NCBI RefSeq assembly: GCF_041929205.1
Contig: NZ_JBHFNT010000309.1
DNA: 64,000 nt
Strand: one strand, 5' to 3'
DNA from: Floridanema evergladense
Lineage (GTDB): Bacteria > Cyanobacteriota > Cyanobacteriia > Cyanobacteriales > Aerosakkonemataceae
Below, one piece after another: positions 1 through 8,142 of the stretch. The translations under genes and the position numbers were made by a program. How positions within the stretch are numbered: the stretch's first letter is position 1; each line of letters opens with the position of its first letter. The notes below the pieces were generated by a model, which did not search any database, was not told the origin of the DNA, and worked only from the letters and a program-made list of their open reading frames with translations.

Positions 1-39
1 CTTACCAACTGTGTGGCTCGGTTTGTTTTGGTGGGGCGG

Positions 40-165
40 GGGTGGGGTGGGGGGGGGGGGGGCTGAGGGGGGCCTGGGGGGATAGAGAGAGATCTAGATC
101 TAAACTCCCCCCACCTCCCTACCTCCCCACCTCCCCACCTCCCCATCTCCTCATCTCCTCATCCA
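40..165. repeat. G-rich / C-rich octamer repeat element (family A)
   Basis: This stretch lies just 3' of the bamA stop. A G-rich arm with a run of about 14 G is followed by the palindrome AGATCTAGATCT at 90-101, and then by a C-rich arm of repeats such as CACCTCCC and ATCTCCTC. The same architecture (G-rich octamers, a TCTAG-type palindrome, then C-rich octamers) recurs inside glsF at 53332-53430. The arms could pair into a long hairpin and the G-runs could form a quadruplex; both are inferences. It may act as the 3' structure of bamA. The first 39 bases of the window show no recognisable feature. Confidence 0.75.
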
Positions 166-167
166 AA

Positions 168-2618
168 TTAGAACCTTTCGCCGATACCGAACTGAAAGCG
201 GCTATTACCTTCATCGTTGAAACCATAGTCAATCCGAATTGGGCCTAGAGGTGATTGGATGCGAACACCAATACCGTAACCGTAGCCAGTACCGGGTTTG
301 TTACGGATTTCGGCGGGTCTTCCGGGGACATCTCCAGCTGTACCCAGGTCTGTACCAAAATCGAAGAAGAGTACGCCACCGACAATTGAGAATACTGGGA
401 AGCGATATTCTGCTGTAGCTTGAACGTAACTGCGACCGCTACCCAAATCGCCTTCATCGTAACCGCGTACAGAGTTTACGCCACCCAAGGAGAAGGCTTC
501 ATAAGGAGGCAAATCTCCGAAAATAGTTCCGCCTTGGATGTTGAAAGCGAGTGCTTGTGGGCCTTGGGCAAAGTTAGTGAATCTGACTGGGATGAAGTAG
601 CTGTAGCTACCGCGCACTCTGGTTAAGAGGATGCTACCTTGACCTATAGGCACAGATTGTTCTAGACCGACGCGGAAGATAGAACCTTTGGTGGTACGAA
701 GTGGGTTGTTGCGTCGATCGCGCACTGCCCCCACTTGCACTGTCACCAAATCATCTGTCCCCGACCCGCTAAAGCTGAGGTTATTGCCAAGCTCATCTCT
801 AGGACTGAGGTCGCCATCACTGTCACGGATAGAAATATTTTGATACTGCAATCCCAAGGAAGCTACCCATTCTGAATCTGCTAGGGGATTACGAGACAAA
901 GGACGAGTAAAGGTGACACCGCCGCCCAGTCGGAGGATTCTAGGTGTGTCGCCGTTTGGTAGGTCAATATCTCGATCGCCACCGTCAAAAATTAGGGAGA
1001 TCGATCGTCTGCGGAACAAGTTAACAGTATAAGAAGTCCGGTAAGGGTCGCCAGCAATCCAAGGGTCAGTAAAGCGGACATCAAAGAGAAATTCCCTTTG
1101 ACCTAACTGCACTTCCAAACCAACTTTTTGGTTTCTACCAAACAAATTTTGCTGTTGATAGCTTGCTGTACCAAATAAACCCGCTGCGGAACTGAAACCT
1201 GCCCCAGCTGCTATAGAACCGCTATTTCTTTCCCTAACATTCACCTGTACTGTTACTCTTCGCGGGTCTTGACCAGGATTCAATGATAATTTCACATCAT
1301 CAAATAAACCCAAACCAAACACTCGCTGTAAATCCCGTTGAATTTCATTCCGGTTAAACACCCCACCAGGCTTAGTTGCTAATTCACGGGTAATGATATA
1401 TGGCTTGGTGTTGCCCCTAATTGGTTGACCTTGAGGATCGGTAGTTTCACCTTCTCTATTCAAGAACTGCACGCTTATACTTTCCACAACCCCTTCCGCT
1501 ACTTCCAGCGTTACCACACCTTCCGGGGAAACTCTCGTATCTACTACCTGAGCTAAAACGTAACCTCTATCCCGATACCACTGCTCGAGCTGCCTGATAC
1601 CTGCTTGCAAGTCCCGGAAATTCAGAATTTCGTTGTACTGTTCCCGGAAAGTTCGCTCTACTATATCTTTCGGCAATACTTGGCTATCCTCGACCTGCAC
1701 GGAACGCAACACTGGGTTAGGTTCCACCACGAATGTTACCCGCACACCCAAAGGGGTATCAGTAGGTTCGGCTCTCACTCTAGAAAAATAACCAGTAGCA
1801 AAAATTGCATTAATGTCTTCTTGTAACTGTGATTTAGTAGTCGTCCTTCCCGGACGGGTGCGGATGGCATCATAAACAATGTCTAGCAGTTTTCCTTGGG
1901 TACCTGTAACCAATACTTCCGCCACTAATACGCGGGGTTCTCCTTCTGCTGAAGGCACAGGTTCGGCTGGAGGTTTAGTCTCTCTTGGTACAGAAGGAGG
2001 CGCATTTTGTTCGAGCGTGGGTAACGAGGGAGGAGCAGATGGTTGATTGGGTGTTTGTGGTTCAGTCGTTTGACCTTCAGCCGGGGGGGTATTTGTCTCT
2101 GGGACTGAGGGTGTAGTCGGTTCTGATGGTGCTTGTACAATTAGCGGATTAAGATTAGGGGAAAAATCGGAAATATGGTTTAAGGAATAAACAGCGCTCT
2201 GCTGTACGGGCAATTGATGAATTGTCCCTTCTCTATCTTTCGGTAAGTAATGGGTAAGAGGTTCAGGCGACAGAATGGTTGCCGGAAAAACATTATTGAT
2301 TGAGATTTGTCGATTTACAGCATCAGCAGGCGCAATTTTTTCATTTAGTAAATTAATCCTGTTGGTCTTAGTCATCTGGAAATCCGGGTGGTTAATATGT
2401 CCCAGTGTTTCCTGCTGGAATGCTGATGGAGAAGCGCCGTCAAGAGCGCTGGGCAAATGAGCAGTTATTTCTAATTCATTTAGATTTTTGATTGCTGTTG
2501 CGGAGTTGTTTTCCGATCGCAAATTGGCGCTTTCGGCGCTGGTTTGCCCGGAAGCTGGATTTGAGTTACCTAGTGTGACCCAAGCAACAGCTACTACCAA
2601 GACTGGAGATAAACGCAT
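168..2618 (-). CDS. bamA: BamA/Omp85-family outer membrane protein assembly factor
   Basis: This is an outer-membrane beta-barrel that inserts other barrel proteins (Omp85/Toc75 lineage), acting in the outer membrane. The N-terminus from the ATG at 2618 (MRLSPVLVVAVAW...) is a typical Sec signal peptide. A GTG at 2645 would add nine residues and is less likely. A long, poorly conserved proline/threonine-rich stretch (about residues 160-230) leads into three POTRA-like repeats (about 230-490), and then the barrel, which ends in the terminal aromatic residue expected of an outer-membrane protein (...GIGERF). The protein is about 816 aa, normal for cyanobacterial Omp85. In many cyanobacteria this gene follows purC, as it does here. 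A palindromic repeat (2203-2230) is translated inside the variable N-terminal region. Confidence 0.93.
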   Translation of the reverse strand: MRLSPVLVVAVAWVTLGNSNPASGQTSAESANLRSENNSATAIKNLNELEITAHLPSALDGASPSAFQQETLGHINHPDFQMTKTNRINLLNEKIAPADAVNRQISINNVFPATILSPEPLTHYLPKDREGTIHQLPVQQSAVYSLNHISDFSPNLNPLIVQAPSEPTTPSVPETNTPPAEGQTTEPQTPNQPSAPPSLPTLEQNAPPSVPRETKPPAEPVPSAEGEPRVLVAEVLVTGTQGKLLDIVYDAIRTRPGRTTTKSQLQEDINAIFATGYFSRVRAEPTDTPLGVRVTFVVEPNPVLRSVQVEDSQVLPKDIVERTFREQYNEILNFRDLQAGIRQLEQWYRDRGYVLAQVVDTRVSPEGVVTLEVAEGVVESISVQFLNREGETTDPQGQPIRGNTKPYIITRELATKPGGVFNRNEIQRDLQRVFGLGLFDDVKLSLNPGQDPRRVTVQVNVRERNSGSIAAGAGFSSAAGLFGTASYQQQNLFGRNQKVGLEVQLGQREFLFDVRFTDPWIAGDPYRTSYTVNLFRRRSISLIFDGGDRDIDLPNGDTPRILRLGGGVTFTRPLSRNPLADSEWVASLGLQYQNISIRDSDGDLSPRDELGNNLSFSGSGTDDLVTVQVGAVRDRRNNPLRTTKGSIFRVGLEQSVPIGQGSILLTRVRGSYSYFIPVRFTNFAQGPQALAFNIQGGTIFGDLPPYEAFSLGGVNSVRGYDEGDLGSGRSYVQATAEYRFPVFSIVGGVLFFDFGTDLGTAGDVPGRPAEIRNKPGTGYGYGIGVRIQSPLGPIRIDYGFNDEGNSRFQFGIGERF
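2203..2230. repeat. Palindromic repeat copy inside bamA (family E)
   Basis: The core GGGCAATTGATGAATTGTCC is close to the intergenic palindrome GGGGCAATTCATGAATTGCC found at 2847 and, slightly shorter, at 61443. Here it is read in frame in bamA as the residues GTIHQLPV. It lies in the low-conservation region between the signal peptide and the POTRA domains, where an insertion would be tolerated. Confidence 0.6.
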
Positions 2619-2846
2619 TTTGTTTTTGTTATTTACCACTTCCACACACCGTAGTTATGGAGAGTTTTCTAGTCTACAGCCTTAAAGCCAATTTCAGTGT
2701 TAGCTTCTGACTGAAGACCCCCAACGAGGGGACTCTTCACTATTAAAGTATTCGATCCAACACAATATCACCTGTTTAGGCAATACTTAATTATCTGCCT
2801 TGTTGGGATCATGTGTCGAATTTAGCAATTTGGCAAGAGTTTTGTA

Positions 2847-2868
2847 GGGGCAATTCATGAATTGCCCC
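2847..2868. terminator. Palindromic hairpin between purC and bamA (family E repeat)
   Basis: A perfect 22-bp palindrome, GGGG CAATTC ATG AATTG CCCC, preceded by GTA, lies just 3' of the purC stop on the minus strand. It could act as a transcript-end or processing hairpin, but no U-run follows in the minus direction. The same unit recurs at 61439-61466 after purM. The rest of the 2619-2896 gap holds no gene. Confidence 0.6.
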
Positions 2869-2896
2869 GGAGCGAGTTTTTTCGGCGTATCTGCTT

Positions 2897-3622
2897 TTAA
2901 GTGCTAGTTTGAGCTAGAACTCTTTCTAGGACTTGTTGATAGGCGTTTTCTACGTTGCCTAAGTCACGTCGGAAGCGGTCTTTGTCCATGACTCGTTTTT
3001 CGGAGTCGGTTTCTGACTGGTTCCACAGGCGACAGGTGTCGGGGCTGATTTCGTCAGCTAGGAGGATTTGTTGGGTTTCATCGAGTCCAAATTCTAGTTT
3101 GAAGTCTACTAGGGTGATGCCACATTGGTTGAAGAATTGAGTAAGAATTCGGTTAACTTCTAGGGAGAGACTTCGCAGTTGTTCGATTTGTTCCGGTGTG
3201 GCTATTTCCATGACTAATATGCGATCGCTAGTCAGCAACGGATCGCCTAATGCGTCGTTTTTATAATAAAATTCCACCAAGGGATTAGGTAAAATTTTTC
3301 CTTCTGGTAATCCGGTTTGTTTACAAAGACTACCAGCTGCAATATTTCTTACTACTACTTCTAAAGGCACTATTTGCACCCGACGTACTAACATTTGGTC
3401 TGGGTCTATTTGTTCGATAAAATGGGTACGAATTCCCGCTTGCTCTAAAAGTTTAAATAAATGTGTGGAAATGGTGCAGTTAATTTGTCCTTTTCCTGCA
3501 ATTTGACCCCGTTTTTGAGCATTAAAAGCTGTTGCGTCATCTTTATAATGAGCTAACAAAACTTCTGGGTTGTCAGTTGTATAAATAATTTTTGCTTTGC
3601 CTTCGTAAAGTTTTTGGTTCAT
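2897..3622 (-). CDS. purC: Phosphoribosylaminoimidazole-succinocarboxamide synthase (SAICAR synthetase)
   Basis: A cytosolic enzyme of de novo purine synthesis that condenses CAIR with aspartate using ATP to give SAICAR. At 241 aa it has the standard short bacterial PurC length. Visible family motifs are the N-terminal LYEGKAK (5-11, nucleotide-binding region), VVRNIAAGSLCKQTG (90-104), VDFKLEFG (172-179) and DEISPDTCRLW (190-200). The ATG at 3622 begins at the usual MNQKLYEGK start. It is transcribed toward bamA with a 278-bp gap that contains a palindromic repeat. purM, another gene of the same pathway, lies far away at 60395. Confidence 0.97.
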   Translation of the reverse strand: MNQKLYEGKAKIIYTTDNPEVLLAHYKDDATAFNAQKRGQIAGKGQINCTISTHLFKLLEQAGIRTHFIEQIDPDQMLVRRVQIVPLEVVVRNIAAGSLCKQTGLPEGKILPNPLVEFYYKNDALGDPLLTSDRILVMEIATPEQIEQLRSLSLEVNRILTQFFNQCGITLVDFKLEFGLDETQQILLADEISPDTCRLWNQSETDSEKRVMDKDRFRRDLGNVENAYQQVLERVLAQTST

Positions 3623-3690
3623 TGTAATTTGCTCTTGCCTAATTATGGTGAAAAACCCTGGTTGAGGGAATTTTGAGTTTTAATATATTT

Positions 3691-3772
3691 TCCCCTTGTC
3701 CCTTCGTTAGTTATGAGTTTTAAGTTTTAAGTTTTGAATTAATAACTTAAAACTCATAACTCACCCTTGTCT
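3691..3772. repeat. Family D dispersed repeat with self-complementary core
   Basis: It starts CCTTGTCCCTTCGTTAG, continues with TTATGAGTTTTAAG, then GTTTTGAATTAATAAC and CTTAAAACTCATAACTC, and ends CCCTTGTC. The two halves are complementary and would fold into a hairpin of about 50 nt. Close copies lie at 21021-21120 (same strand) and 37911-38009 (opposite strand). This copy fills the gap between the cyclase stop and the purC start. Confidence 0.8.
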
Positions 3773-3773
3773 C

Positions 3774-6425
3774 CTACTTAGTTGTCATTTCATGAACACC
3801 ATCCCATTCTTTTGCGGGAGGTTGATTAAGATACATATTGGCTCTTTCGAGATGAATGTTGAGTGCTGGGTCAAGGGGGTGAATTTTTTGGGCGATTTCA
3901 AATTTGGCAATTGCTTGCGAAAATCTCCGATCGAGAAATGCTTGTCTACCTAAGTTGTAATAATATAGAAATTCTTGGGTTTCTTCATCTAGAGTTTGAG
4001 AGCGATCGCTAATCAATCGATAAATTTTCACCGCTTCTTGTTTGCCCTTAACGCGAATTTTATCTAACTCCTGTACCCAAATATGTTGATGACATAAGTT
4101 ATAAGTAAACTCGCTTAAAATAATATCGCATCGATACTCTTTAGTCACGCCTTCTAACCGGGAACTTAAATTAACTCCATCGCCAATCACTGTATAATCC
4201 ATGCGTTTATGCGAGCCAATATTTCCTGACACTACTTCTCCTGAACTAATCCCAATCCCAATAGCTATTATTGGTTGGTTTTTGGCTCTCCGTTGCTGAT
4301 TAAATTTTGCTAGACGCTGGCGCATATCTAAAGCTGTTTGCACAGCTTTCCAAGCATGATCTTGTAATGATAATGGCGCACCAAATACAGCCATTAAAGC
4401 ATCTCCAATAAATTTATCGAGCGTACCTTCATGGTCAAAAACTGCTTCTACCATTGTTTCAAAATATTGATTTAGCAGCGATACTACTTCCCCTGCACCT
4501 AAGTTTTCTGTAATGGTTGTATAGCCGCGAATATCAGAAAATAAAATTGTAACTTCTTTTCTTTCTCCTATCATTAATGTATCTTCTGCTTGCGCCATGA
4601 CTCGTTCTGCGACTCCGGGAGTCATGTAACGGTACATGGCATTTTTCATTCTTTTTTGTTGGGAAATATCTTCTAAAACTACTAACCCACCTCGTACCTC
4701 TCCGTCTGGATTTGTCAGAGGTTTAACTGAGAGATTTGCACTCCGTTCGATACGTCTTACTTTGTCTTTGTGAATTTGGTAAGGAAGTAGTTCTTCGCTA
4801 GTTTCTTGATTATTTTCTCTGATTGATTCTGTTTCATTCCAAGGAATATAGTATTCGGGGTTTGTGCGATCGAGAATTGCCAAAACACATTTGCATCCAG
4901 CTATTTCCTGACTATTTTGGTTAGCTGTTTCGGTAAATTTATCTTGGGTATTCTCACTAGAATAATTATCTTTAATCAATAAACCTACTGTCAAACTTTG
5001 TTCGGGAACATAGTGATTTGCACCATTTTTCAAACTATCTTCTAACCTAAATTGTAAATTTTCTATAGGCACTACTTCCCAGATTAATCGACCCATTAAT
5101 TTTTGTTCCCAGCTAGATTTATGCAATTTGTCATTATTCTGTTGTACCGGGCAACCTAACAATACTAAAGCGGCATCATTAATAGTAACAATTCTTCCTA
5201 ACATATCAGTAGAAATTACTGCATCGGATAGACTTTGCAGAATATCTTTTTGATATTGCTTTTCTAGTAATACGCTTTCAAATAGTTTGGCATTTTCTAA
5301 AGCTATTCCAGCTTGAATATTAAAGGCTCGCATAAACTCTTCATCAGAAGAGGTAAAACTACCTTGATGTTTATTAATTAGTTGAGTTACGCCTATTAAA
5401 GTACCTGCTGAATTATAAACTGGCAAACAGAGAATATTTTTGGTACGGTAGCCTGTGCGCTGGTCGGTAGTAGGGTCAAAACGAGGGTCTTTGTAAGCGT
5501 CAGGAATGTTTAAAGGTTGACCTGTGGAAGCCACATAACCAGCAATTCCTCTATTCGCAGGAATGCGAATTTCCAACATGGTTTTACCGTCGGCGGCGGC
5601 TACTTTTGTCCAAAGTTCGTTAGTTTCTCTGAGTAATAAAAATAGTGTACTGCGATCGGCCTGCATCAAAATCCGGGCTTGTTCCATTACCGACTTTAAA
5701 GTAGCTTCCAAGTCGAGGCTTTGACCTAAAATTTGCGTCGCTTTCAATAAAGCATTGGCACCACGTTGATTTCGTCCCGCTTGATAAAATAACTGACAAC
5801 TTTCCAGAATTACGCCGATATCATCAACAAATCTTTGAAACTCCTGTTCATCTTCTTCATTAAAACGTTGCTCCCCAGCTTTATTAGTTAGCTGAATCAC
5901 AGCTACAACCTGCCCTTTACTACTTTTTACGGGCATACAAAGAATATCACGAGTATGATAACCAAATTGTTTATCTAAGTCAGGATTAAACAAGGGATGG
6001 CTATAAGCATCAGGGACAATTAAAGATTTTTCCGTGTTCGCTACATGACCTGGAATACCTGAATTTAGAGGGAGACGAACTTCTAAAGGTTTGTCACTAT
6101 TTGCCTGGGATATTTTTGACCACAAATAGCCTTTGGCGTTATCAACTAAGAAAATGGTAATGTGTTCTGCTTGCAGAACTTGACCCATTTTCATGGTAAT
6201 AACTTCCAAAATATCTTCCAGCATAGTTTCCAGAGCTTCATTGTTAATTAATTCAATAGCTCTGAGAAATTGCTGAAATTCGGCGGTGATGAAGTCGAGA
6301 AGACAAATAAATTCCTTAACGGAAATGTTTCTGACTCGCTCAAGCAGAGCTTTAACACGATGCTGCTGAGTTAGCTGGGTTAACGTGGTTAAGACGCTAC
6401 CAGTGTTGGGAAATGTCATACTCAT
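3774..6425 (-). CDS. Class III adenylate/guanylate cyclase with two GAF domains and a PAS-like region
   Basis: A predicted cytosolic sensor that converts ATP (probably) to a cyclic nucleotide. Order of parts: an N-terminal helical region; GAF1 (about 66-212); GAF2 (about 235-383), with the two GAFs sharing IPDA-Y-P-F and ILC-PV motifs; a PAS-like region (about 395-595); a cyclase domain (about 620-800); and a TPR-like tail (820-865). Catalytic residues are present: metal-binding D631 (FSDIRG) and D675 (KFIGDA), substrate residues K671 and T745 (DYTVIGDG), and transition-state N752 and R756 (VNLSSR). Lys plus Thr is the class IIIb pattern, which in cyanobacteria often means a bicarbonate-responsive adenylyl cyclase; that is inference here. 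It is 883 aa, all intact, and apparently monocistronic. Confidence 0.9.
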   Translation of the reverse strand: MSMTFPNTGSVLTTLTQLTQQHRVKALLERVRNISVKEFICLLDFITAEFQQFLRAIELINNEALETMLEDILEVITMKMGQVLQAEHITIFLVDNAKGYLWSKISQANSDKPLEVRLPLNSGIPGHVANTEKSLIVPDAYSHPLFNPDLDKQFGYHTRDILCMPVKSSKGQVVAVIQLTNKAGEQRFNEEDEQEFQRFVDDIGVILESCQLFYQAGRNQRGANALLKATQILGQSLDLEATLKSVMEQARILMQADRSTLFLLLRETNELWTKVAAADGKTMLEIRIPANRGIAGYVASTGQPLNIPDAYKDPRFDPTTDQRTGYRTKNILCLPVYNSAGTLIGVTQLINKHQGSFTSSDEEFMRAFNIQAGIALENAKLFESVLLEKQYQKDILQSLSDAVISTDMLGRIVTINDAALVLLGCPVQQNNDKLHKSSWEQKLMGRLIWEVVPIENLQFRLEDSLKNGANHYVPEQSLTVGLLIKDNYSSENTQDKFTETANQNSQEIAGCKCVLAILDRTNPEYYIPWNETESIRENNQETSEELLPYQIHKDKVRRIERSANLSVKPLTNPDGEVRGGLVVLEDISQQKRMKNAMYRYMTPGVAERVMAQAEDTLMIGERKEVTILFSDIRGYTTITENLGAGEVVSLLNQYFETMVEAVFDHEGTLDKFIGDALMAVFGAPLSLQDHAWKAVQTALDMRQRLAKFNQQRRAKNQPIIAIGIGISSGEVVSGNIGSHKRMDYTVIGDGVNLSSRLEGVTKEYRCDIILSEFTYNLCHQHIWVQELDKIRVKGKQEAVKIYRLISDRSQTLDEETQEFLYYYNLGRQAFLDRRFSQAIAKFEIAQKIHPLDPALNIHLERANMYLNQPPAKEWDGVHEMTTK

Positions 6426-6863
6426 GAGGTTTTACAGGGTGAAGCTTCTAGTTAATGAAGCTTTTTTCCTTTTTGATAAAGGAATATGAAAGTTACAGGT
6501 GATGGAATGCAGAGGGTCTAAAGGTTAAAGTTGGTGGGCTTTTTCCTAATGATTTTTGACTCTGCTGTTCTCCCATGCTATTTGTTTTACCCTGACCCCT
6601 AGCCTAGCTGACCTACTTCGACAAGAAAGTAGATGACCTAATACGAATGTATCTGCATTAATCGGTGAGTTACAAGTGTTTTAATCACAAGTGAAGCTGA
6701 TATGGAAAAAGTTAAATAAATGGCTGTATCAGCAAGCGGGACTTGGGTGAGTAAGGGAACAGGGAACAGGGAATCAAATTTCTGTCACCTCTTGTCAGAC
6801 TTGCTTTGGTAGCCAAATAAATTTAGCTTCTTCATAGAGTATGACAAATTCCTGAGAGGAGTA
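6426..6863. other. Intergenic region upstream of the cyclase gene
   Basis: This 438-bp gap lies between the cyclase start and the sqdX stop, with both genes on the minus strand. It contains a short GGGAACA heptamer duplication near 6757-6772 and should hold the cyclase promoter. I see no ORF, RNA gene or strong terminator in it. Confidence 0.5.
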
Positions 6864-7994
6864 TTAAACGGCTTTGGGTAAGGAGGAGAAGGCTAGGTTT
6901 TGATAGTAACGCTGTAGTTGTTTGGTGGCAGCTGCCCAACCCCATTTTTCGGCTTCTTTCCGGGCGTTTTGACGGAGGATTTCTCTTTCTTCTTGATGGG
7001 CTAGTAGGCGAATGGTGGCGTTGATAGCACCTTGTTCGTCTTTCGGGTCGAAGAGGTAGCCGTTTTCGCCGTCGGTGACGATATCGGGGATGCCACCGGA
7101 ACGGGCGGCGACAACGGGACAGCCTGCTGCCATTGCTTCGAGGAGGACTAAGCCTAGTGTTTCGGTGCGGGAGGGGAAGATGAAGGCATCGGCACAGGCG
7201 TAGGCGGAGGCGAGTTCTCTGCCGCGCAGGTAGCCGACGAAGTGGGTATTTGTTCCGGCGAAGTGTTTTTCGAGGGCTTCGCGGTTGGGGCCATCTCCGA
7301 CTAGGGCGAGGCGTGCGTGGGGAATTGCTTTTAGGATGGGTTTGATGCGTTCGATTTCTTTTTCTGCGCCTAAGCGTCCGATGTAGAGGAGGAGGGGGCT
7401 TTGGGGGTGTCCTTGGCTGAGGTGCGATCGCATTTCCTCAGTAGCTGTGTCAGGATGAAATAATTCGGTGTCTACTCCTCTTTGCCAGAGGTCTACTCGT
7501 TCGATGCCGTGTTCTCTTAATTCTTGTACCATTGCGGTGGAGGTACAAAGGTTTAATTCGGCTTGGTTGTGGGCGGATTTTAATAGTTCCCACAATACTC
7601 CTTCTAACATTCCTAATCCGTAATGTTGTAGGTATTGGGGTAGGTGGGTGTGATATGAGGCGACGATGGGAATTTTTAAGGTTTTGGCATAAAATATGCC
7701 GCCTAGTCCTAAGACTGCGGGGTTAACTACGTGAATAATATCTGGTTGAAATTCTTCTAATGCTTTGCCGATCGCAGGTCGGGGCAATGCTAATTTTAGT
7801 TCTGGGTACATGGGTAATGGTAGGCCAGAAACTCCGTAAACTTTGGCTCCTTTATATTCAGTAATGCCGTAATCTGGAGAGAAAATTAATACTCGATCTC
7901 CGCTACGTTGTAGATGGTCAACGGTGTGGCAAAGGCGAGTTACAATGCCGTCAATTTTGGGCAAAAAGGTTTCTGTAAATAAGGCAATTCGCAT
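6864..7994 (-). CDS. sqdX: Sulfoquinovosyltransferase SqdX (GT4 family glycosyltransferase)
   Basis: Transfers sulfoquinovose from UDP-sulfoquinovose to diacylglycerol, the last step in making the thylakoid sulfolipid SQDG. The GT-B fold is recognisable: N-terminal MRIALFTETFLPKIDG, the acceptor-side VASYHTHLP (111-119), and the donor-site region FIFPSRTETLGLVLLEAMAA with the EX7E pair E278/E286. The 376-aa length and opening residues match cyanobacterial SqdX. It lies directly downstream of sqdB on the same strand, which is strong contextual support over a generic GT4 call. A repeat-rich 148-bp spacer separates the two. Confidence 0.92.
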   Translation of the reverse strand: MRIALFTETFLPKIDGIVTRLCHTVDHLQRSGDRVLIFSPDYGITEYKGAKVYGVSGLPLPMYPELKLALPRPAIGKALEEFQPDIIHVVNPAVLGLGGIFYAKTLKIPIVASYHTHLPQYLQHYGLGMLEGVLWELLKSAHNQAELNLCTSTAMVQELREHGIERVDLWQRGVDTELFHPDTATEEMRSHLSQGHPQSPLLLYIGRLGAEKEIERIKPILKAIPHARLALVGDGPNREALEKHFAGTNTHFVGYLRGRELASAYACADAFIFPSRTETLGLVLLEAMAAGCPVVAARSGGIPDIVTDGENGYLFDPKDEQGAINATIRLLAHQEEREILRQNARKEAEKWGWAAATKQLQRYYQNLAFSSLPKAV

Positions 7995-8142
7995 ATTTGG
8001 TCATTGGTCGTTGGTCGTTGGTCACTGGTCATTGGTCATAAGTGATATTCGTGCATTCGTACCCCAAGGATTTTGGATAAATTGTTTCATTTATTAGTAA
8101 CAAATGACGAATAACTAATGACCAATAACTGATGACAAAAGT
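7995..8142. repeat. TTGGTCA/G heptamer repeats and inverted partner between sqdB and sqdX
   Basis: At 7998-8037 five or more heptamers of the type TTGGTCA or TTGGTCG run head to tail. At 8101-8140 partly complementary sequence (ATGACCAATAACTGATGACA) follows. The two arms can pair across about 60 nt, giving a structured spacer inside the presumed sqdB-sqdX transcript. Similar TTAGTCA/TGACTAA arms flank the rne-rnhB spacer at 37225-37275. Confidence 0.65.
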
